Shown piece after piece: positions 49,601 to 64,000 of a stretch of 64,000 bases of DNA. A program made the translations under genes and the position numbers. Each line of letters starts with the position of its first letter. The first letter of the stretch is position 1. This stretch comes from Acanthochlamys bracteata. Taxonomy: Eukaryota > Streptophyta > Magnoliopsida > Pandanales > Velloziaceae. The stretch covers positions 6,758,001 through 6,822,000 of the forward strand of contig CM034130.1 in assembly GCA_019914995.1 (NCBI GenBank). Reading direction: 5' to 3'. The notes beneath the pieces were generated by a model. It ran no database searches, was not told the origin of the DNA, and saw only the letters and a list, made by a program, of their open reading frames with translations.

Positions 49601-50588
49601 AAATAATATAGCGTTCGCTTGTATTTGCCACTACATCTCCTTACATTTTTTGTCACAAAAATACCAGAAAATGTTCCTAGATCTTAAATTTCTTTTTGGT
49701 AATAGTACAACCCTAAATTAAATATGAGAGTTCTTATTTTGAAATCTAATCTGGCAAATGTGACCTTATACTGTTAGCTTGTATTTGCCACCCACATCTC
49801 ATTTCCCTTCTTAAACGCACTAGACTTCCACTCGAACTATAGATGCCAATTTGCACCTCGGATTATCATTTTTTAGGTTAGCCTTTCATTAGAGACACTG
49901 ACCTTCAAAATGCTTTCCTCAAAATAGGCTGCCTAATAGGATAAGACTACGACTTACATTGCTCTTGCACCAACATCTCAGTCAGCAGTTTGAAGTCTGC
50001 ATTTGGAAATGACTATGATCCAACAGAGCAGTTTCTGGTGAATTGCGCTACTTCTGCCAAATGTAACCTTCAAAATGCTGTTCCGCAGAAAAGGCTGATG
50101 AGTACACTATGTGTAAAGCTCATTGGCTACCAACATCTCAGTTATCAGTTCGAGTCCACATTTGGATATGGCTGTGATCCAACAGAGCAGCTAGAAGCCA
50201 TTTGTTAGGGTGAAGATGAGCTACCTTTATGACAATGTTCTAGCATACACTACTTCTTTAATCTCAGAGAAAGTCTTAGGAAGCATCTGGCTTCGACTAG
50301 CTTTTGTGCTACTGGTTCATTGGGAGTAGATTGAATTTGTATGTCTCAAAAATTAAGATTTGGAGTGATCGTTAAGGTTGTTGTTTTATGTATTTGTTAT
50401 AGTTTTGGTGTGCTAGAACTCACTCATACCGCTCCAGCATATTTAAAATGAAACTATATATTTTGCTTGTTATGAGTATCTTCACCATGCTGCTTTGACA
50501 TCTTTTCTAACTCTTTTGTCTAAATATTTGTATAGGTTTCATGGAGGTTTGGGACCAGCCACCGCAGGATTACGGGAATTTCTTTTAG
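46693..50588 (+). CDS. Uncharacterised plant protein (At4g26450-like), 4 exons
   Basis: Exons: 46693-48431, 48577-48766, 48951-48999, 50536-50588; 2,031 nt in frame, 676 aa. The protein is mostly disordered. An Arg/Asn/Tyr-rich N-terminus with a proline run (53-59) precedes the one conserved block I recognise, LLEAGRLAAEYLVFKGLIP (69-87). A basic patch (KPRRQCPRR) could be a nuclear signal. A long acidic, Ser/Glu-rich middle follows. Short conserved-looking pieces near the end of exon 1 (ADFNLPLASKIGSKDRFR, VPLIDLED) and the C-terminus (GFMEVWDQPPQDYGNFF) are probable interaction motifs. It resembles the plant-specific proteins annotated as At4g26450-like; this rests on memory of the AGRLAAEYLV block. 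The biochemical function is unknown and I infer none. Intron 3 (1.5 kb) carries an internal duplication. Confidence 0.85.
49896..50205. repeat. Two diverged direct copies (period 160-165 bp) inside intron 3
   Basis: Shared blocks are ACCTTCAAAATGCT (49,901 and 50,066), ACCAACATCTCAGT (about 49,970 and 50,130) and TGATCCAACAGAGCAG (both copies). Small indels shift the period. Short frames run through it, but none is spliced to the gene. Confidence 0.75.
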
Positions 50589-53039
50589 TGAGTTCTTCAT
50601 GAGAAACAAAACTTTCCGTCATCTTATGCTGATTACTACTTGTGCAGCAAAATAGTGGTATATGTACTTACTGGTGCCTGTTGAAAGATTGTTATGCCAT
50701 ATCTGTAAGCCTCTTGTTGCCATGAATTCAGCTGTACATCTGATGCAGTTTCACAGTTATTGCCTATTGAACTACAGCATAATCCAAATTGCAACCTGTT
50801 ATTGCAGAAATTTCCCTGTATTCTTCCAATGTCAACAGCATGCTGTAGGTTAGGAAATTCTTAATTGATTCTCCAGCAGCAATTCTTTGCAGCTTCACTT
50901 TGTTTTTTGTCCTTAGACTATCTAAGCATCATTTGGGATGAGAATGTAAATAGCCAGGGCTTCTTTTTTCCTTTTTTGGCTGAATCAGGTCTTGCAATGT
51001 TTCCTTAGACCTGAAGAGAAAGATGAATCAGGTCTTTTATTTTTGGCTTACCTCATTTGGAAATAAGTAGTCGACGATTTGTTTTCTTTTGCTTTTGTTA
51101 TTAAAATTGTGTATATAATTGGTTCTGATTGCAGACAAATGGAGGGAAAAGTAGGTGTCTTGGGTGGATTGGTTGGATATCACTAACGTAAAGTGGTATG
51201 TATCATTCATGGAAGCAATCCTAGATGCTAGAAAGCTTTGAAATTCCAAACTAGTTTGCGTTGTGAATGAAGCTTGAAGCATGGCGTTTTTCATTTCTCG
51301 TTTGCAAATGGGACACCCGTTCTTTCGATAAAACATGTGCTACCTATACTATCAAACATCAGATGTTCATTAGTAAGTCTCTTGATGGAATTACATATCA
51401 AAGGAAGGCTTAACTTTCTCTATGGTAAGATGCATCTCATAGTAAAATTAATATGAAGGATGTTTGAAAACATAACAAGGTGAAGCCTTCCTATAATCCT
51501 TATGTCCATATCATTATGTGATTGGTAGGTGGTTTTACATAAGTTATCTTTTTATATTGAACCACTATTTTATGTATGGGGATATTTTAGAAGTTTTTTT
51601 GAAAAAGAGTTTTTCTAAAAAATATATTTAAAAATAAAAAAACTAAATTTATTATTTTTACATAAAAATTTATAATAATAGTAATAATAAAATTTTATTA
51701 TATAAAGTCTTTTGTATTAAAAATTTAAAAAATTTTTTAAATATTGTAAAAATTTATTTAAAAATATGAAATAAAAATTATAAAGAAAAAAAATGAAAAA
51801 GATTAACTCAAACAGCATCAAAGCAACGATGAAACCACGAAAATCTATGGAACTATGGAAGTGGTGGAGCAGGTGCTGAACGCCAACGTCCTAGCGGTCT
51901 ATATATCACTATCAAGGCAAGTAATATGTTCGAATAAACAAATCTAATGGCGAAAGCTGTTACCGACATGCCTATGTTTTTGCAGGTGCAGGAGGATCGA
52001 TCCTGTTTTCAGAAGGTACTTAGCAACTTTTTTTTCCCGATCGACCACAGATATATATACGTGTGCTCACCTCTTAAGCTCTTTGCTTATTAATAAATTT
52101 TCTTGTTTATCCAGGAATAAGGGACAACGAAATCTGCCATTCAAGTAAACCAGTATGTTCATTTTAAAATTAGCTATCCATGTAACCTACGCCTTAATTG
52201 CCCTGCTTCCACTGGAATTAGGATTTAGGTATAATCGGTTTTCTTGCAGTTACAGAAACATTAGACATTACTTTTTAACTACTTATCATTCTAATTTTTT
52301 ATTTTATATTTTTAATAAACTTTTATAATATTTTATAAAATTTATATTTATTATAAACTTTTATAATATTTATTAATATTATTTTTAAATAAAAAAATAA
52401 ATTCAATTTTTAAAATATTTTAAAACATCTATTGTTTAATAAAATTTATTTTATAAGTATTTTTAAATGCACCTTCAACCTATTTGTATACATTTTCCAA
52501 TCTCCTTTCAATTTTTGAACTGCTCAGAAATTTGATAGAAACATCAAACTATAACGGAGGAGTTTGAGAAAGAGGAACAGGTAACGACTTTTAGATTCTG
52601 CTTAAGAAAAGAAAAGTAACGTTTTTGTTGCAGTAACAAGACGTATATAGTTATCTAAAGATTAAGGACGTGTTTATTTTACCTTAAATTCATTTTTGAA
52701 ATTAATTTAAAATACATAAATTTAAATAAATATATTAATAAAAAATTATTTATTCATTTAAATTGTATCAAAAAATGACTATTAAAATTAAATTTAAAAA
52801 TAAACTTTGCATAGAGAAAAATTTATTTTAAAATTTAAATTTATTTCAATTTAAAATTGAGTTAAAAATAAACATTTTCCGTATTAGTAAACAAGTCCTA
52901 AACTTTTTATAGCATGTTTTCCATTTTGTTTTTCCTTCATATGTTTGTCGACATAAACCTTGGTAAAATTCCATATTTTATATTGATGAACGACTCACGT
53001 TATGATAACGTTGATCAATCATGTAATCCGATTGCAGAG
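50589..53039. other. Intergenic region with AT-rich islands
   Basis: Contains the 3' UTR of the upstream gene and AT-rich islands at about 51,580-51,815, about 52,266-52,490 and 52,665-52,899. Around 51,840-52,160 the sequence is less AT-rich with splice-like signals, but I recognise no protein there. Confidence 0.45.
52665..52899. repeat. AT-rich foldback island
   Basis: Left end AGGACGTGTTTATTTTACC; right end read outward AGGACTTGTTTACTAATACG. Eleven of the first 12 positions match. The body is A/T-rich with AAATTTAAAT-type blocks in both halves. Confidence 0.55.
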
Positions 53040-53562
53040 CATAGTTTTAAAATTCAACCTGGTATATGAACCGAAAAAGTTACCGGATTATCGGTCACCA
53101 GTTAATCGGACAAATCACCGGGTCAACTCACTGCATCAAATTAGATTTATTAAATAAATATTAATATATAAATATGATTATATGTATTATATAATATATA
53201 GTAAATTTTCTATATTTTATGTATTATAAAGAATCAATTATATACACCATATTTTATTTATTTATTATTTTCTAATAAAATATAAAAGATGAGAAAATAA
53301 ACTAGTAATAGAAGAGTATCCAATAAAGTGCATATTTGAAGGTGCTTCTCTATTTTAAATAAATATTTAAAAAAAAAATTAGTAAAACCGGATCAATCCG
53401 TCCACTCGGATTACCGAGTTGATTCGGAACTCCGCCGAATCGACCCAAGTCTTATTGGGTCGCTTGCGCAACCCAATTTTATGTTAACTCGGCCCGAAAT
53501 CGATGCCGAGTTATTGGTTTCCGATCCGATCTAACCTGTTCGGGCCGAGTTTTAAACCTATG
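53040..53562. mobile_element. hAT-type MITE with target-site duplication
   Basis: 523 bp with terminal inverted repeats CATAGTTTTAAAA (left) and CATAGGTTTAAAA (right, read outward); 12 of 13 match, and inner similarity continues (CCTGG / CGGCCCG). It is flanked by TTGCAGAG (53,032-53,039) and ATGCAGAG (53,563-53,570), an 8-bp duplication with 7 matches, as hAT transposases produce. The subterminal parts are rich in CGG/CCG and ACCGG repeats around an AT-rich middle. No transposase is encoded, so it is non-autonomous. Confidence 0.82.
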
Positions 53563-53583
53563 ATGCAGAGTAGCAAATGGTGC

Positions 53584-53807
53584 TGTTTGGAGTTACTTTC
53601 ATCTATTTTTTATTTTAATTTTAATTTTATATTTTTAAATAAATTTTTTATTAAAATTTAAACAAAATTAGAAGGCATAAAATAATTACGTTATAAAATT
53701 TTGTTGTTAATTATCTATTTCTTTGAGATTAGAGAAATAAAATTCCTTTAAAAAAAATTTAAAATATTATTCGTTTTAGAATTTTTGAAAAAAAATTACT
53801 CCAAACA
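53584..53807. repeat. AT-rich foldback island with the clearest terminal repeat
   Basis: Left end TGTTTGGAGTTACTTTC and right end read outward TGTTTGGAGTAATTTTT share a perfect 10-bp start and match at 14 of 17. It starts 14 bp after the hAT MITE's duplication. Confidence 0.65.
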
Positions 53808-55148
53808 TTCTTAAAAATCTGTATGCATATGGTCTCAGATGGGCTTCGTAAGGCCCACGTAACTCCATTTAACTTTGACAGGCCGAAATCGTTGTCAAAG
53901 TTTTCTGGAACCCGAAGAACCAATGTACCACACTACCAACTACTAAATTAATAGTTACATCAGGATTGCTTTATAAATATTTTTTCTAAATGCAACGTGT
54001 CGCGTTCTAGCTCCACTCAGGAAATAGAAAATTGGAAAGACGATATCATGACGTTTGTCTTTTTCCAGATGGATTCAAAGACCCAAAACAGCAGTTAGAA
54101 AAATTCCTAACTAATTTACTGGTACTAATCATAGCTCCGAAAACCCGTTAACTAAAATGAATAAAGATGATACGATTAGTAGTTTAGTTATCGACGTTAC
54201 GGGTTTAGTGTGTATAATTGCAGTCGATCCGACCCAATCCAATCCGTTAATCCAATAGAGGACCACAGGAGGCTTGAAATCTGGAAGTAGCTTTTCTCGT
54301 CTCGCTCTTTGCTCATCGACCACTCCTCCGCTCTCCTCCAAGATAGCAGCAAGCAAAAAGAAAAATAGCTAAAAGCTTGGATCCGTTCTCAAAGGTATCC
54401 CGGATTTTCTTATTTTAATCCGGTTTCGGTTTCTGCCTTGAATTGTCCTTGAATTGTTTCAATTCCAAAATCTTTGGTGGTAATTTTGGTTGTGGTTTCT
54501 TTTCTCTTGATCGATCGAAAGAAAGAAATAAATATTTTTGTTTGTTTTGATTGCTTGAATGCGATAGGTTCCTTCTGTAGTAGCAATTAAGAGATTTATT
54601 AATTGTTTAGCTCTTTTATTTTTTTTGGTTTTTGAAGACATGGCTTCTGACTAAGTATATGTAGAATCTTGAGTGGTACAGAGCAATGCGAAAATTTGAT
54701 ATTTTTAAATTTATCCTGATGATTGCTGAACGTAACTAATACACCTGAAGGCTTGTCTGGATCAATTCAGTAAGACTTATGAATTTAATGATCGTACGGT
54801 AATCAAACTTGAGTCTGTTGCATGTTCATGCAATTATTTTGTTTCTTTACTTTTCTGTCAAAGATTAACACTGTTTAGAAGTTATATTTTGGATCAGGGG
54901 AGTTCATTTGAATTGACGTTATCATGTTAATCATTTTTTTGGAAGTAGTGACGGGGTTGAAGTGGTTTGTAGAAATTGGTGTTGGTGTTCCATGAAGATT
55001 TAATGTAAGATATGCATAAGAGTTATCATATTTTTTTATTCTACTTTTCTTCTAATATTGATTTGTTGTTGCAGACTTCTGTGTCAGGGTTGCTTTCTGA
55101 GTTGTTTTCTACTGAAAGTTTGGTGGTGTTGGAGGCAGCGAGAAAACG
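53808..55148 (+). promoter_or_regulatory. LACS promoter, candidate 5'-UTR exon and UTR intron
   Basis: A leader-like exon probably ends at the donor AAG/GTATCC (about 54,393). An intron runs to TTGTTGCAG (ending 55,074), and 55,075-55,148 is the rest of the 5' UTR. The transcription start is not resolvable; the CTCGTCTCGCTCTTTGCTC stretch near 54,296 is a plausible area. Confidence 0.45.
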
Positions 55149-60378
<5,230 letters not shown>

Positions 60379-63300
60379 TTTTTCTTTCTTTCTTGGCTCT
60401 AAGTGTTTTAGTAGGCTGTGGATACAATTAGGTGTTTGGGTTTTGCTTATCTATCTCTACTGTATAAAGTTGAACCCTTAATTCTCTCACCCGTCTCTCT
60501 TGCTTTGAATTATTGGACGACTGAACATGCTTTTGCAATATCTTGATTATGGTTTTCGCATTATGAAGCCTCTAAACGTACTCTTTGCAATACCTTAAGC
60601 CCAAGATCAAGGTATTTCTTTTTTCTCTATGATTTATTTAAGTTCACAGTAATTACTTTCTTCTTTTCTGAACGAGTCAATATGGAAGTATACGGCATGA
60701 AAATTTATACGCAAATATTAGGTATAAAATTTTGATATTTTCTGCTAGCAAATTAGACCAAATTATATATATTTTGGAATTCTCAGGATCCTACTTTCTG
60801 CACTGTTGTTGAGCAAAAATATGTTTCTATTACAAAAACTCGGGATTCTAGAGTTTCATTTACAATTTACCAAGATCCTTTAAGATTTAAGTTCTTCTTG
60901 CTACTGGAATAAATATTAAAAGATGTCTCTGTAATAATAATATTGTGTAAACTGTTAATTTATAATTTTGATTATTGAGGTACTTGCGCCTAGTACATTT
61001 AATTAGAGATCGTTTGGGATTATTTATGAAAAAATATTTTTGGTGAAAAAAAGATGTGAGATTTTTTAAATAAGTTTGTTTTTCTTTCGACTTAAAAAAT
61101 ATAAAAATTACATATATAATATTTGCTGATAATTTATCAATGTCTTTGAAATTTTAAAAAAGAAATTGCCATACTACGGTAGAAGGTTTCAAAAAAAAGA
61201 AAAGAAAAGATCAAACAAGTAGACAGAAGCAATGCCAAACAGCTTACCCAGGAAAATGGTATCATTTGCAAAACTCTTATGGATAGAGTTGTTTGGCAAT
61301 TGCGATAATAAAAACTAATCAGTGTTGTTTGCAATTTTTCTATGACTTATTATTGTAAGATATATAAATTATCAATATTCACACAGTTAATCTTCCTGCA
61401 GCAAGGCGCATGCTAATAACTATGAGAGTTATTCTCTTTACATCTGCAACATCATCTATTTAAGACGTGTTTTAATTGAATAAAAATAAGTTTTGTAAAA
61501 TTAAATTTTGTCAAAATAAAATTTGATAAAAATAATAACTAAAATACGTGAAATAAAATTAGAAGTTAAATTTTTAAAAAATAAATTTTTGTGTAAAAGT
61601 GAATAATATTTGAAGTAAATTGATATATATAAAATAACGAAATTTAAATTTGAAAGAAATAAGTTGAGTTCTTTATAATTAAAATATACTCTTAGTGTAT
61701 TATGACTCGTAACTGTTGTTACTGTTAATATCAGGAATTTCATGATTTTTTTATTACTGTATGGTTTACTACAATCAATCAACAAAAGTTTGATTCTTTC
61801 AGGGGCGCTGCTGGTGATGAAATTAACTGTATTTGCTTATACCTATGGCTTATGATTTATGCGATGTTCATCGTGATCCTCGGTGTACTACGTTGAGCAT
61901 TGCTCCCTGACTAATGGCAGACTGTTGCTGAAACGTTTATATTTTTCATTATTCATGCCTTCATGCTACAGAACATCATGGTATTTATAAGAAAGTGACC
62001 CAAAAGATAATCACTCGTGAATAACTTTCTATACTTCATCTACAAATTTACTTTCGCGAATTGATTTCTAAAACCTCAATTTATAAAAGTTTGTTTCAGC
62101 TTATTTTCTAACAAATAAATAAGCCCCAAGCACAGCACTGAAGCAGCTCTACAGACTAAACACCATCTTCATTAGCCGAAAATTGATAGAAAGTTGAGCT
62201 TGATACGGTACAGAGAAGAATTACCCATAGTTTGAACCAACTACTACAATATAAACACGAAGACTCTCAAGCCTACAAGATAGCAGAAAGCTCAGAAACT
62301 AAAAAAATTAGAGCATATTAGACATCGAATGCAGCAGTCAATCTTCTAATGCTTTTTGACAAACATGTTGAACCTACAAGATCACCTGTTCTCAGTCAGG
62401 TGCATGACATTTACATACTAAACAGAGAACTCGTGAAAATATAAAGATCACTCAAAGATCAAATCTGTGAAATTCTATAAACAACCTGCTGGAACTTGTA
62501 ACTTGGTCATAATCTATGCAGCTTCGTGCTCAGGCCTGTTACTGCAGCATCATGGTTACTGTGGAGCAGAGTGATTGAAGAAAGAGGCATTCTTCAGTGA
62601 TTCTTCTTCTCCTTTGGTCAAACAACCGTTTCTGGTGCGCTTCACCATTCAGCTCCCTTTTATCAATACGCTCTACATGTTGCAGCAGCTATTCATCAAA
62701 CTGCCCTGGTTTCTAACCAAAATGCTACATACAAATATGTCAGTCAGTATATGTTGCATTATAACAGGGCACAGCCTGTGTAGTGAACTTGCGTTGGAGT
62801 AGCCTCGATATTTGCCTTAAGAGAAGATATCCTTGCGTGCAGTCTTTTACCTCCAGCATGAACAAGGACATTACATTCCAAACAAAGAGAAAATCCATCT
62901 ATCACACGGAAAACAGAAGGCTACCAAAATCAGAATGATGAATTGTTAGTATTTGCTATGTCATTATGCAGAAATGTATAGGCTTAATTTTCTAGTGTAG
63001 AAGAAAATGATTTAGATTTTTTCTGTAAAAGCTCAAACAGAAGCATTTCCCTCCTTAAATCAAGAACAGCAGGTTATATTTCTGAAAAAAACGCAGAAGA
63101 AGCTTCTGACAGCTTCAGGTTTCTCAAAGCTGTTGCTTGAAAATAAAAACAATATAACTCTCTAAAATTAAAGAAATTGAATGAATTCTCTAGAGTTGCG
63201 ATAAACAGATCCAGTGCAGGGAAGAGAAAGTTAACCTGGTGAAATTTAACGGATGTCACAGTAGCCAACAGCACTTACATGTCTGCCTGCCAACTTTTTA

Positions 63301-63598
63301 CATGCATGAACTTACAACTCAAAGATATAAACTTCAAACTATATGTTCACTCTTTCAGGACTAAAAGTTCAAAATGAATACCTCATTGTAGGATGCCTTT
63401 ACTTAGCTCACCTTTATATATGCGATGCATTCACAAGGTAGCAAGTGTTCAGAAGGAAAGAAATGTTCGGTATCAATGAAGAAGTGAGTTATTCGATACA
63501 CTAGTGGTGACTCCAGTATTAAGTTATCCACATAGAGCGAATTGCTCTAGTCATAATAATATATACATAGCAGGATTGAAGAGGCAATTTCAACCTAG
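60379..63598. other. Intergenic region downstream of LACS
   Basis: LACS 3' UTR, then AT-rich DNA including a GTTTGGGATTATTTATG-headed stretch at about 61,013. On the - strand, 62,845-62,765 reads like a short coding block (RISSLKANIEATPTQVHYT), but the frame soon closes and I cannot place it. It may be an exon or UTR of a gene crossing the right half of this stretch. Confidence 0.35.
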
Positions 63599-63685
63599 TC
63601 ATCGAAGCAGGCAGAGGGCAGCCTCATCAGACGCACAGAACAAAGCTGCAGGTACTCTTTCGCAAGCGTCACATAAAGAACACAT
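63599..63685 (-). pseudogene. B-box zinc-finger fragment (first half of one B-box)
   Basis: A start codon at 63,685 opens MCSLCDACERVPAALFCA, continuing SDEAALC. This fits the B-box consensus C-X2-C-X8-C-X2-D-X-A-X-L-C exactly. The next residues should be X2-C-D, but the frame reads LLR and stops at 63,599. With one base restored the reading would approach CD, followed by TAG where a Lys codon would precede a GT donor. B-box (BBX) proteins are light-signalling transcription regulators. I found no second half (NKLASRH block) in the remaining - strand sequence. It could be the broken start of a BBX gene, or a real exon with an unusual splice. Confidence 0.4.
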
Positions 63686-64000
63686 GCTAACAGCAACAAC
63701 AGCTAGTAGCTACACATAAGCTAGAAGCTTTCTTCTCACCGTCAGCAATAGCTGTTCAAAAATTTGCTCAACGGCTATTTTATATGTGCTAGTGAGCAGT
63801 ATAGCATGTATAGAGAGAATCTATGGAGTCTTGATGAAACCCTGCAGCACCCTTTTTATAGCATAGCCTCTAGTCTACAAACTTCCTACAAATTTCCTGA
63901 AACTTGATTCAGCTAAGGGCCTATGAGGCATCATAGTACCTCAATAAAAATTGTAACTTCACATCATCTGCATTGTCTTAGGGCAAAAGAGGGAGAGATG
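63686..64000. other. Right edge, nothing recognised
   Basis: If the B-box fragment is part of a gene, this is its upstream flank. No TATA box or other feature is clear. Confidence 0.3.

Overview
The window is nuclear DNA of a eudicot flowering plant. The genes have short plant-type introns (GT..AG), the intergenic DNA is very AT-rich, and the proteins are the plant forms: RALF34, LACS8/9, a Gly-rich cold-shock protein, a two-domain CrcB/FEX fluoride exporter, UFM1, and the single-exon plant INTS3. I cannot name the species. There are no operons; every gene has its own promoter, and neighbours share no obvious pathway.

Layout: 0.97-3.76 kb (-) is a decayed, 5'-truncated nicotinate phosphoribosyltransferase gene. 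4.88-6.43 kb (-) is INTS3. 7-9 kb is repeat-rich DNA. 9.1-12.8 kb (-) is a secreted, probably GPI-anchored PI-PLC X-domain protein in 8 exons. 14.57-21.46 kb is a head-to-tail tandem duplication of a 3.44-kb noncoding unit. 22.4-22.8 kb (-) is RALF34. 24.1-27.5 kb (-) is the fluoride exporter in 6 coding exons. 29.5-32.4 kb is a long inverted repeat. 32.5-37.2 kb (+) holds two damaged copies of a BCD1-type zinc-finger HIT gene. 38.9-39.7 kb (+) is an intronless cold-shock-domain/CCHC protein. 42.5-44.8 kb (+) is UFM1 in 4 exons, with a tRNA-derived SINE-like piece in its last intron. 46.7-50.6 kb (+) is an uncharacterised plant protein in 4 exons. 53.04-53.56 kb is a hAT-type MITE with a near-perfect 8-bp target duplication. 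55.1-60.4 kb (+) is a long-chain acyl-CoA synthetase in 11 coding exons. Near the right edge is half a B-box zinc finger on the - strand.

All intact genes were assembled by hand from splice sites, and the exon lengths close in frame. The more unusual content lies between genes: three decayed gene copies (NAPRT and two of BCD1), the 3.44-kb tandem duplication, the ~0.85-kb inverted repeat that could form a long hairpin RNA, and a dispersed set of 0.2-0.3-kb AT-rich islands with GTTTGG/CCAAAC-like ends. I found no wholly new gene system. The inverted repeat and the island family are the best candidates for undescribed elements.
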